Shown: positions 1-5,825 of the stretch, piece after piece | Layout: each line of letters begins with the position of its first letter | Position numbering within the stretch: the stretch's first letter is position 1 | Assembly (NCBI GenBank): GCA_036276235.1 | Contig: DATBDZ010000490.1 | Coordinates: 1 to 7,342 of the forward strand | DNA: 7,342 nt | Direction of reading: 5' to 3' | From: JANWHF01 sp036276235 | GTDB taxonomy: Bacteria; Planctomycetota; Phycisphaerae; Tepidisphaerales; Tepidisphaeraceae | Translations under genes and position numbers: made by a program | The notes under the pieces: model-generated | The model's database searches: none | What the model was told of the DNA's origin: nothing | What the model saw: only the letters and a program-made list of their open reading frames with translations

Positions 1-52
1 GATGATTCCAAGAGCCGCGAGACGGCTACGCTGAGAGCATCCGACGGGTCGA

Positions 53-76
53 ATTCAGCACTCAGCATTCAGCATT
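53..76. repeat. 7-base tandem repeat abutting the permease start
   Basis: Three full units (ATTCAGC, ACTCAGC, ATTCAGC) plus a partial ATT lie in direct tandem with a period of 7, ending 3 bases before the ATG at 80. There is no Shine-Dalgarno-like purine stretch between the repeat and the start. The 52 bases to its left hold no gene I can support. An in-frame stop at 32-34 (and another at 3-5 in a different frame) could belong to a gene that ends just inside the window, plausibly the exporter's ATPase, but too little is visible to call it. Confidence 0.75.
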
Positions 77-79
77 GTT

Positions 80-2200
80 ATGTTGGGAATTGCAAACTAC
101 TTCTGGCGACTCATCCCCGCGAACCCCATTCTCCTGCGCGTCGTGCAGATGAACGGCAAGCGCCGCCGCGATCTATTTATTCGGTGCGGCTATCTTGGCT
201 TGCTGATCGCCGTTGTGATCTTCTCCATCGTCGGCGGGAACACCAGCAGCGGAAATCTTTCCGAGTTGGCGAAGACCAGCGCATCGCTCTTCCAGTATCT
301 CAGCTATTGGCAGCTTGGCCTGGTTGCCCTGCTGGCGCCGATCTTCACCGCCGGCGCGATCACGCAGGAGAAGGACAGCCAGACTTACGACATTCTTCTT
401 TCGACCCCGCTGAGCAATGGGCAGATTCTGCTCGGCTCGTTGTTGTCCCGATTGTTCTTCGTGATCGCGCTGCTCGTGAGCGGCATCCCGATTTTTTCCA
501 TCACGCAGATTTTCGGCGGCGTTGCGATTGGGTCGATCGTGCGCTCATTCGGCATCGCCGCCGCGACGGCATTTGTCACCGGCGCGATGGCGATGGCAAT
601 CGCTGTTTTCAAAGTCGGCACTCGCCGCACCATCTTCAGCTTTTACTTTTTCATCGTGCTTTATCTGGTTGGGCTCTGGTTTATGGATCAGATCCCCGGG
701 TTCAAGGTTCATGTAGCCAACCCGACAACCGGCGCGCCGGATGATCTTTCCAAAACCGGCTGGCTCACCGGGCTGCACCCGTTTCTCGCGCTGCAGACGA
801 TCTTTCATGACAAAGATCACATGCCGCCGGCCCTCGGCGATTTGCCGGCGAATCTGCAAAGGTGGCCGATCGGCTGGTATCTGACCAACCCCGCCAGCTT
901 CTACACCACCTTCATGTTCGTCATCAGCTTTGTGCTGATTTCACCCAGCGTGCTTTTACTGCGGCGGCTGGCGCAGTCCAGCACATCATTGCAGACATGG
1001 TTTTTGCAGAAGTTGCGCATCGGGCGCGGCGACCGCACGCGCAAGCCGCGCTTTGTCTGGAATAACCCGATCGCCTGGCGCGAAGCCAAGACCAAAGCCT
1101 CCGCCGCCCGCGCGTCGCTCGTGCGCTATGGATTCATCGGATTAGGACTCGTCGGCGCGCTCGTGATGGCGTGGCTGTATTCCACGATGGAAGCCGCCCC
1201 GCTTCCCAACTACATCGACACCAATTCCTTCAGCACCCTGCAAGGCGGCGTGCAGACACTCACCGTCTACTCCACCGACGGAGTCGCCACCACGCTCAAG
1301 CTCGGCCCCGCATCAGATCCGACCAATTTCACGCTCGAAGGAAAGCCGCCTGAGGAGATGCAGCAGCCGGTCGACTACCACCGCTATCTGCTCGTCAAGG
1401 CGACCAAAAAGCTGGATGCCGGCGGCAATGCGATTCAATGGGGGTCGATCACCGCCTACCTCCCCAAGCGACGCTTAAGTGAATCCGACACGCGCACCGC
1501 GCTGCTGGGCGCATCGATTATCGAGTTTGCGATCATTCTGTTGATCGTCACCAATGCCGCCGCCTCCACTGTGACGCGCGAGAAGGAGGATGGCACGCTC
1601 GATCTGCTCCTAAGCACCCCGATCACCAGCCGCTATTACATCTGGGGCAAATTGCGCGGCTTGGTCAGCTTCGTGCTGCCCCTGATTGCCATCCCCGTCA
1701 TCAGCGTGATCATCTTCATCATCGTCGATATCTTCTCCTACTTCCGCACCGGCAAAGTCACGTGGATCGTCTACCCCGAGGCGGTGATCATTCTGCCGGG
1801 GATGCTGATCATCGTCGTCGCGTTCGCGTCGATTTTGGGAATGCAGATGTCGCTCCGCTGCCGCAAGACGGTGGTTGCGGTCATGAGCAGCGTCGGCATT
1901 GTCGCCGGCTTGTGCGCCGGCCTGGGATGGTGCGGCTACACGGTTCTGCAATCGCGCCAGATGGGAATGGCAGGATGGATCGCCGGCAGCTTCAGCCCCT
2001 TCACGCTTCTTTCCATGCTGATCAACCCGACGATCTTCACCGCCAATGCCGGTGGCACCGACGACGACATCACTTCCGCACGATGGATCGTCTTTATCTT
2101 CACGTGGGTCGCCGTCGCTGCATACACCGGCGTGGTCTGGTCGATGTACAAATCGATGGTCAAGAATTTTGATATGACGATTCGTAAACAGTCGCGTTGA
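80..2200 (+). CDS. ABC-2 type exporter permease, two fused six-helix halves
   Basis: Membrane subunit of an ABC-2 type transporter, working in the inner membrane with a separate ATPase that is not in this window; the substrate cannot be inferred. About 12 hydrophobic helices are visible: near residues 36-53, 76-94, 118-140, 154-176, 184-202 and 275-296, then 349-366, 476-495, 526-556, 566-590, 597-622 and 667-690. The halves are an internal duplication. Each opens with NPI-type residues (15-17 and 329-331) before its first helix. Each carries the family's cytoplasmic motif (QEKDSQTYDILLSTPLS at 96-112; REKEDGTLDLLLSTPITS at 500-517), the likely coupling-helix region touching the ATPase. The second half has a soluble loop of about 100 residues (370-470), probably extracytoplasmic. 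The ATG at 80 is the first usable start after the in-frame stop at 32-34. No Shine-Dalgarno site is seen. ABC-2 membrane role is confident; transported molecule unknown. Confidence 0.93.
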   Translation: MLGIANYFWRLIPANPILLRVVQMNGKRRRDLFIRCGYLGLLIAVVIFSIVGGNTSSGNLSELAKTSASLFQYLSYWQLGLVALLAPIFTAGAITQEKDSQTYDILLSTPLSNGQILLGSLLSRLFFVIALLVSGIPIFSITQIFGGVAIGSIVRSFGIAAATAFVTGAMAMAIAVFKVGTRRTIFSFYFFIVLYLVGLWFMDQIPGFKVHVANPTTGAPDDLSKTGWLTGLHPFLALQTIFHDKDHMPPALGDLPANLQRWPIGWYLTNPASFYTTFMFVISFVLISPSVLLLRRLAQSSTSLQTWFLQKLRIGRGDRTRKPRFVWNNPIAWREAKTKASAARASLVRYGFIGLGLVGALVMAWLYSTMEAAPLPNYIDTNSFSTLQGGVQTLTVYSTDGVATTLKLGPASDPTNFTLEGKPPEEMQQPVDYHRYLLVKATKKLDAGGNAIQWGSITAYLPKRRLSESDTRTALLGASIIEFAIILLIVTNAAASTVTREKEDGTLDLLLSTPITSRYYIWGKLRGLVSFVLPLIAIPVISVIIFIIVDIFSYFRTGKVTWIVYPEAVIILPGMLIIVVAFASILGMQMSLRCRKTVVAVMSSVGIVAGLCAGLGWCGYTVLQSRQMGMAGWIAGSFSPFTLLSMLINPTIFTANAGGTDDDITSARWIVFIFTWVAVAAYTGVVWSMYKSMVKNFDMTIRKQSR

Positions 2201-2231
2201 CAGGCAAAGTCGTATATTCGGCAGGTTCGTC

Positions 2232-2237
2232 GGGAGG
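2232..2237 (+). promoter_or_regulatory. Ribosome binding site GGGAGG deciding a GTG start
   Basis: GGGAGG lies 8 bases before the GTG at 2246. This strong site is the reason to accept a GTG start here, and it contrasts with the site-less starts at 80, 2851 and 4313. Confidence 0.8.
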
Positions 2238-2245
2238 TTTTCACC

Positions 2246-2722
2246 GTGGCCCAAAATCCCAAGGCACTGGAACGTCGAAATGCACTCATCGCCAAAATCA
2301 TGGAGCAGTACGATGAAGGCGCCGGTGGCGAGGTATTACCCGTCGTGAGTCTTGAAGATTTCTTTGAATCCAATTGGGACGAGCACTCTTTAGCTCCAAA
2401 CAAGGCTGGAGACGGTCGCCCCCCATTGCAGGACTGCTATCGCGTGCTGAAGGAGATTCGAAATCGGCGAGATGTTCAGGACGTGCTTGTCGCGATCCAT
2501 GAATCGCCTGAAGCCGATGAAGAAGAAGATTTCGATATTTGGCCGGATAGCGACACCGTGTACGTGCTGTCGAGCGGGACGCGCGCCGAGGTCACCGCGT
2601 GGGCTGCGCCGCTCCAGCCCGACGATGTTGGCGAGAATTGGTCTTGTGGAACTGGCAAGAAACCGAAAGCTGCCGCTGAACTCCAGCCTGGAATGAAGGT
2701 GTACGCACTTTGGTGGGATTAA
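2246..2722 (+). CDS. Conserved hypothetical protein, 158 aa, acidic, C-terminal VYALWWD
   Basis: Function unknown. No signal peptide or membrane helix is visible, so it is probably a soluble cytoplasmic protein. It has a helical charged N-terminus (1-24), a VVSLEDFFESN segment (33-43), a helix followed by RRDVQDVLVAIHE (74-86), an acidic stretch (89-96), then SDTVYVLSS (102-110), EVTAWAAPLQPDDV (115-128) and the end PGMKVYALWWD (148-158). The layout is that of a small alpha/beta protein. I have the impression that proteins with the SLEDFF, DVQDVLV, SDTVYVL and VYxxWWD blocks occur scattered through Actinobacteria and Planctomycetota without a known role, but I cannot name a family. The start is the GTG at 2246, supported by GGGAGG 8 bases upstream. 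The gene follows the permease by 45 bases on the same strand and is followed directly by a relic of a permease tail, so it may have been inserted there. An immunity-type role is conceivable, but nothing here shows it. Confidence 0.85.
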   Translation: MAQNPKALERRNALIAKIMEQYDEGAGGEVLPVVSLEDFFESNWDEHSLAPNKAGDGRPPLQDCYRVLKEIRNRRDVQDVLVAIHESPEADEEEDFDIWPDSDTVYVLSSGTRAEVTAWAAPLQPDDVGENWSCGTGKKPKAAAELQPGMKVYALWWD

Positions 2723-2805
2723 TGTTGAACCTGGCAGTGGCTGATTACAACCTGCAAGCGCTGGTCACGAATTTCAATATGACGACCTGCAAGGAATCAC
2801 GATAG
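2722..2805 (+). pseudogene. Relic of an ABC-2 permease C-terminus
   Basis: This short open frame starts with an ATG that overlaps the stop of the preceding gene (TAATG) and ends at TAG 2803-2805. Its last residues, LVTNFNMTTCKESR, align with no gap to the end of the permease at 80-2200, MVKNFDMTIRKQSR. Eight of 14 residues are identical, three more are conservative (M/L, D/N, Q/E), and both end at a stop codon. At the DNA level 30 of 45 bases match, and several differences are silent third-position changes (TTT/TTC, AAA/AAG, TCG/TCA, CGT/CGA). This is what the tail of a diverged paralogous permease gene would look like. Further upstream, LAVADY resembles VAVAAY of the permease if a six-codon deletion is allowed; that part is weak. 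No ribosome binding site is apparent, so it is probably not an expressed 27-residue protein. Confidence 0.6.
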
Positions 2806-2808
2806 TTT

Positions 2809-2832
2809 CTCCGTGCCCTCCGTGACTCCGTG
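2809..2832. repeat. CTCCGTG triple tandem repeat before glutamate dehydrogenase
   Basis: CTCCGTG occurs at 2809-2815, 2818-2824 and 2826-2832, spaced 9 and 8 bases apart, ending 18 bases before the ATG at 2851. I associate this short motif with dispersed intergenic repeats in several environmental phyla, an impression I cannot verify here. There is no Shine-Dalgarno site between it and the start codon. Confidence 0.7.
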
Positions 2833-2850
2833 GTAAACCGGATTTGAACC

Positions 2851-4137
2851 ATGGCCGAAAAAATCACCGACCGCCTCATTCCCAAAACCGACGGCCACTC
2901 GAGCTTCTGGCAGAACTCGCATCTGTATTTTGACCGCGTCTATGAGTCGATGAATCTCGACAAGATCTGGCGGACGATGCTGTCAACGCCTAAACGCGTG
3001 CTCACGGTTTCCTGCCCCATCAAGCTGGACGATGGGAGTATCAAGGTCTTCACCGGCTATCGCGCGCAGCACAACAACGCGCGCGGCCCATTCAAAGGCG
3101 GCATCCGCTACGACAGCTCCGTCAACATGGACGAAGTCATGGCGCTGGCGATGCTTCAAACCTGGAAAAACGCCTTGGTCGATCTCCCCTACGGCGGCGC
3201 CAAGGGCGGCGTCGTTTGCGATCCGCGCAAGCTTTCGCCCGGCGAAAAGGAACGCCTCACCCGTCGATATACCAGCGAGATCATGCCGATCATCGGCCCA
3301 ATGCATGACATTCCCGCTCCGGATGCCGGCACCGACTCGCAGGTCATGAGCTGGGTGCTCGATACCTATTCGATGATGGTCGGCCACCAGGCGCTGGGCG
3401 TGGTCACCGGCAAGCCTGTCACCCTCGGCGGCTCCGTCGGCCGCGAAGAGGCCACCGGGCGCGGCGTCATGTACATCCTCCGCAAATTCCTGGCAACGCA
3501 AAACAAGAAGCTCGAGGACGTGAAGATCGCCGTGCAGGGCTTCGGCAACGTCGGCTTTCACGCCGCGCGGCTGCTTGCCGAGCGCGGCGCGACCATCGTC
3601 GCCGTCAGCGAGCGCTCGAGCGGCATCTTCGACGAGGGCGGCATCGACATCGCCGCCGCCGGCCGCTTCTACCGCGAAAATGGAACACTCAACCAATATC
3701 CCGAAGGGGATGCCATCACCAACGACGAGTTGGCCGCCTGCGAATGCGACGTGCTAATTCCCGCCGCGATGGAGAATACAGTAAACGCGGAGGTCGCCCC
3801 GCACATTAAAGCCCGCATCATCTGCGAAGGCGCCAACGGCCCCACGACGCCCGAAGCCGACGAGATGCTCCGCGATAATGGCGTCACCCTCCTCCCCGAC
3901 ATCCTCGCCAATGCCGGCGGCGTCACTGTCAGCTACTTCGAATGGGTCCAGGGCCTGGAGAACTTTTTCTGGGACATCAAAAAGGTAAACGACGAATTGC
4001 AGCGCGTGATGGAGCGAGCCTTCGACGAGGTCAACGCCAAAGCCGACGCCGCCGACTGCGACTACCGCACGGCGGCGTATACGATCGCCGTCAGCCGAGT
4101 CGCCGAAGCCTGCCGGCTTAAGGGATTGTTCCCGTAA
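2851..4137 (+). CDS. gdhA: Glu/Leu/Phe/Val family dehydrogenase, glutamate dehydrogenase
   Basis: Cytoplasmic NAD(P)-dependent glutamate dehydrogenase, interconverting glutamate with 2-oxoglutarate plus ammonium at the junction of carbon and nitrogen metabolism. At 428 residues it has the length of the short hexameric enzymes such as Bacillus RocG/GudB. The N-terminal substrate domain shows GPFKGGIRY (79-87, substrate lysine K82), LPYGGAKGG (112-120, catalytic lysine K118) and PAPDAGTD (155-162, catalytic aspartate D158). The Rossmann domain starts near 200 and has GFGNVG at 230-235. The acidic residue after the second strand (VSER, E254) recalls the SD of RocG and leans towards NAD, but cofactor choice is not settled by this. 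ANAGGV (353-358) and S361 complete the active-site region. The family also holds leucine and phenylalanine dehydrogenases, but these are usually shorter, near 350-380 residues. The ATG at 2851 gives the expected N-terminus; no Shine-Dalgarno site precedes it. The gene appears intact and stands alone. Confidence 0.95.
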   Translation: MAEKITDRLIPKTDGHSSFWQNSHLYFDRVYESMNLDKIWRTMLSTPKRVLTVSCPIKLDDGSIKVFTGYRAQHNNARGPFKGGIRYDSSVNMDEVMALAMLQTWKNALVDLPYGGAKGGVVCDPRKLSPGEKERLTRRYTSEIMPIIGPMHDIPAPDAGTDSQVMSWVLDTYSMMVGHQALGVVTGKPVTLGGSVGREEATGRGVMYILRKFLATQNKKLEDVKIAVQGFGNVGFHAARLLAERGATIVAVSERSSGIFDEGGIDIAAAGRFYRENGTLNQYPEGDAITNDELAACECDVLIPAAMENTVNAEVAPHIKARIICEGANGPTTPEADEMLRDNGVTLLPDILANAGGVTVSYFEWVQGLENFFWDIKKVNDELQRVMERAFDEVNAKADAADCDYRTAAYTIAVSRVAEACRLKGLFP

Positions 4138-4157
4138 TGATGCATGAGGTGCATTTT

Positions 4158-4223
4158 CGTGGCATGGGTTTCCAACCCATGAGGCTTGCGGTACTCCGCA
4201 AGCGTCGGTCGTACCCGGCCGAC
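4158..4223. repeat. Multi-hairpin intergenic repeat, copy A
   Basis: Three stem-loops lie end to end in the spacer after the glutamate dehydrogenase gene. Stem 1 pairs 4163-4170 with 4174-4181 (8 bp, 3-base loop). Stem 2 pairs 4184-4191 with 4196-4203 (8 bp, 4-base loop). Stem 3 pairs 4204-4211 with 4216-4223 (8 bp with one G-T pair). The segment shares CGTGGCATGGG, the stem 1 and stem 2 layout and CGGCCGACA with copy B at 5093-5177. Where the two differ inside the stems, the partner base changes as well. There is no T-run, so it is not a classical terminator, though it may still slow transcription or protect the 3' end of the mRNA. GTGGCATGGG...CCCATG palindromes are, in my memory, dispersed in planctomycete genomes. 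Confidence 0.8.
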
Positions 4224-4240
4224 ATAAGCAAGAGCGCAGC

Positions 4241-4304
4241 GTTCCGAGTTTCCGTCGGAACACTCGCTATTGCAGCAGATTCCTTCAACTGGATTGAAAT
4301 CCGG
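4241..4304. other. Further hairpins upstream of the TTG-started gene
   Basis: Beyond copy A the spacer has two more inverted repeats. GTTCCGA at 4241-4247 pairs with TCGGAAC at 4255-4261 (7 bp, perfect). CTGGAT at 4289-4294 pairs with ATCCGG at 4299-4304 (6 bp with one G-T pair), ending 8 bases before the TTG start at 4313. A weak 5-bp pair also sits at 4140-4144 and 4150-4154. No promoter or ribosome binding site stands out. The stems may belong to an extended form of the repeat or fold in the leader of the next gene. Confidence 0.45.
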
Positions 4305-4312
4305 ACAGTTGC

Positions 4313-5092
4313 TTGCCTAATCAAAACTCCCAACCCACCGCACGGCGGATCCTCCTCCTCACAGCGACCATCACCCCGCCGCAAGGAGCACCGGAACTCG
4401 TCCGCACCGACCCCAAAATCCGCCTCGCTGACTACGACGCCGGCTTGGCGTTTTATCTCACGCTCATTGGCCAACACATCGATCGCATCATCTTCGCCGA
4501 GAATTCCAACAGCGACGTCACCATCCTCAAAGATCGCTGCGCGCGATCCGGCAAACCGGACGCGGTAGAATTCATCAGCTTCTACGGCCTCGATTACCCT
4601 CCAGAATACGGCCGCGGCTACGGCGAGATGCGCCTGATCGATTATGCCATCGAGCATTCGCAAACCATTGCGCACCTCGGCCAATCCGATGTCGTTTGGA
4701 AAATGACCGGCCGCTACATCTGCCGCAATCTCCCCGCGCTGATCCGCTCCGCCCCGCCAGCGTTCGACCTCTATTGCGATCTCAAGGATCGCCCGATGCC
4801 CTGGATGGACCTGCGCCTCTTCGCCTTCACCAAGCCCGGCTACGACCGCCTCCTGCGCGGCGTCTACACCAAACTCTCCCGCGCCCACCTCAAAGCCGCC
4901 CCCGAAAAAGAAATGCGCAATCACATCGGAAATTTACTCCCGACAGGCCACATCACCCCAAGATTCCGCAAAGAGCCGCTAATCGACGGCATAAGAGGCA
5001 ACGACGGCCAAAACTATTCCAAAGGGAAGAATCTCGCCAAATACGCGATCCGGGCTGCAGCAAGAAAGCTCGTGCCGTTTTTGTGGATTTAG
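4313..5092 (+). CDS. Uncharacterised protein, resembles surface-glycan-cluster proteins
   Basis: A 259-residue soluble protein whose exact family I cannot name. It opens with a hydrophobic strand (RRILLLTATI, 11-20), then DPKIRLADYDAGLAFYL (33-49), DRIIFAENSNSD (57-68), GRGYGEMRLIDYAIEHS (100-116), VVWKMTGRYICRN (127-139), DLYCDLKDRPMPWMDLRLFAF (split at 152-161 and 162-172) and EKEMRNHI (199-206). The blocks ENSN, GYGE and WK-TGRY recall unnamed proteins in lipopolysaccharide and capsule gene clusters. A glycosyltransferase-like role on cell-surface sugars is therefore my guess, not a demonstrated function. No membrane helix is clear. The start is TTG: the in-frame stop at 4295-4297 leaves only this conventional start before the first strand, and the first in-frame ATG would remove 105 residues. 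No Shine-Dalgarno site is visible. It is an orphan, flanked on both sides by copies of the same hairpin repeat, with the second copy beginning directly after its stop. Confidence 0.75.
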   Translation: MPNQNSQPTARRILLLTATITPPQGAPELVRTDPKIRLADYDAGLAFYLTLIGQHIDRIIFAENSNSDVTILKDRCARSGKPDAVEFISFYGLDYPPEYGRGYGEMRLIDYAIEHSQTIAHLGQSDVVWKMTGRYICRNLPALIRSAPPAFDLYCDLKDRPMPWMDLRLFAFTKPGYDRLLRGVYTKLSRAHLKAAPEKEMRNHIGNLLPTGHITPRFRKEPLIDGIRGNDGQNYSKGKNLAKYAIRAAARKLVPFLWI

Positions 5093-5177
5093 CGTGGCAT
5101 GGGCGGCCCGCCTATGGCTTGTGGTCGTCGGCACAAGCGCTAATTTTGCTCGGCCGACACGAGTGCGGGCGACCCAT
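5093..5177. repeat. Multi-hairpin intergenic repeat, copy B
   Basis: Starts on the base after the TAG stop of the preceding gene. It opens with the same CGTGGCATGGG as copy A. Stem 1 (5098-5105 with 5109-5116, one G-T pair) and stem 2 (GCTTGTG 5117-5123 with CACAAGC 5132-5138) match copy A in position. Stem 1 has CG/CG where copy A has TT/AA, and stem 2 has T-A where copy A has C-G. CGGCCGACA (5151-5159) is identical to 4216-4224. Unlike copy A, this copy has imperfect terminal inverted repeats (5099-5111 against 5165-5177, 11 of 13 matching), so the whole element could also fold into one long hairpin. It encodes nothing. Confidence 0.8.
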
Positions 5178-5291
5178 TCTAGCGCAATTCCATAGGTGCA
5201 GTTTGGACGAGGAACTGCGGCTTGATATGCTGCGTGATGGCTTGGGCCTCGGCATCCAAGCTAAACGCGCGGGCCCTGTAGGGAGTTATTA
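5178..5291. other. Hairpin-rich spacer with a 21-codon open frame before the nuclease-like gene
   Basis: The rest of the spacer continues with small inverted repeats: TAGCGC 5180-5185 pairing back to GCGCTA 5137-5142, GCAGTT/AACTGC at 5198-5203 and 5213-5218, GCTTGG/CCAAGC at 5240-5245 and 5256-5261, and CCC/GGG at 5274-5276 and 5281-5283, the last covering part of the ribosome binding site of the next gene. A frame open from upstream can start at ATG 5227 and ends at TAA 5290-5292, overlapping the ATG of the next gene by one base. It could be a leader peptide, a gene remnant or chance; no ribosome binding site is evident for it. Confidence 0.4.
5281..5285 (+). promoter_or_regulatory. Ribosome binding site GGGAG
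   Basis: GGGAG lies 6 bases before the ATG at 5292 and fixes that start. Its GGG can pair with CCC at 5274-5276, a small hairpin that could limit ribosome access; this is inference. Confidence 0.7.
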
Positions 5292-5822
5292 ATGGCGAAG
5301 ATACCTGCCTATCTGCTCAACCTTGCCGGTGAATATCGCGTGTGCAGCGAACTCAATAAGCGCGGCGTCTTTGCCACGGTGACTTACGGTACTCGCAAAG
5401 GGGTCGACGTCTATGCCATCAGTGACCGCAAAACACGGGCGCTGAAAATCGAGGTGAAAACCAGTCAAAAGAAGAACTTCGTAACGAGTCTCTCCCAGAA
5501 GTGCGACGACGATCCGAACAGCGACGGCTTCTGGGAACGTCGCGCCGCTGATGAGCAAGCGCCGGATTTCTGGGTACTGTTTCAGATTCGTCCGATCGCC
5601 AATAGTTCCTTTGCCGAGCGATTTTTCGTGCTTACGCACAAAGAGATTTGCAATGCTCAATGCACGCGGAATTCTGCATATGGACAGAAGTACCTATCCA
5701 ATCACGGGAAAATGCCGGACTTCTCGACGGGAGTTGATAACGTTGTTATAGCGGATATTGAGCGATATGAGGATCAATGGGACAAGATCGTTGCCGCAAT
5801 CGGCGGCCCCGCCTTGGCTTGA
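5292..5822 (+). CDS. PD-(D/E)XK-fold nuclease-like protein, 176 aa
   Basis: Probable member of the PD-(D/E)XK (restriction-endonuclease-like) superfamily. Its N-terminal half has the core signature: a helix with AGEYRVCSELNKRG (12-25, conserved acidic E14), then GTRKGVDVYAI (33-43, metal-binding D39) and LKIEVKTSQK (51-60, the E54-x-K56 pair). The spacing suits small orphan proteins of the Holliday-junction-resolvase-like type. The C-terminal half has two further strands, DFWVLFQI (92-99) and FFVLTHKEI (111-119), and a final helix. All predicted catalytic residues are present, so the enzyme could be active, but its DNA substrate is unknown. A GGGAG site 6 bases upstream supports the start. 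The stop is 3 bases before the next ATG, so the two genes are very likely co-transcribed. Base composition is unlike its neighbours: I count 30, 26 and 28 G+C per 60 bases at 5461-5520, 5641-5700 and 5701-5760, against 43 at 3541-3600, which suggests acquisition by transfer. Confidence 0.8.
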   Translation: MAKIPAYLLNLAGEYRVCSELNKRGVFATVTYGTRKGVDVYAISDRKTRALKIEVKTSQKKNFVTSLSQKCDDDPNSDGFWERRAADEQAPDFWVLFQIRPIANSSFAERFFVLTHKEICNAQCTRNSAYGQKYLSNHGKMPDFSTGVDNVVIADIERYEDQWDKIVAAIGGPALA

Positions 5823-5825
5823 ATC

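Noticed and set aside
2197..2218. Perfect TTGACA (2197-2202) followed by TATATT (2213-2218) before the GTG-started gene
   Set aside because: The spacer is only 10 bases instead of about 17, so this is not a standard promoter; TATATT alone could still act as a -10 box but has no matching -35.
2722..2805. Genuine 27-residue small protein translationally coupled through TAATG
   Set aside because: The match to the permease C-terminus ending at the same stop position explains it better as a relic; no independent ribosome binding site was seen.
4138..4312. Spacer as an intrinsic terminator of gdhA
   Set aside because: Stems are strong, but no T-run follows any of them on either strand.
4137..4568. 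Open frame starting on the gdhA stop and running through copy A into the next gene
   Set aside because: It translates the hairpin repeat (giving a MGFQPM-type stretch typical of spurious ORFs over such palindromes) and then the wrong frame of the 259-residue gene.
4118..4924. Long minus-strand open frame opposite the 259-residue gene
   Set aside because: It crosses the hairpin repeat and the gdhA end, has no recognisable motifs and mirrors the coding strand's GC-rich third positions.
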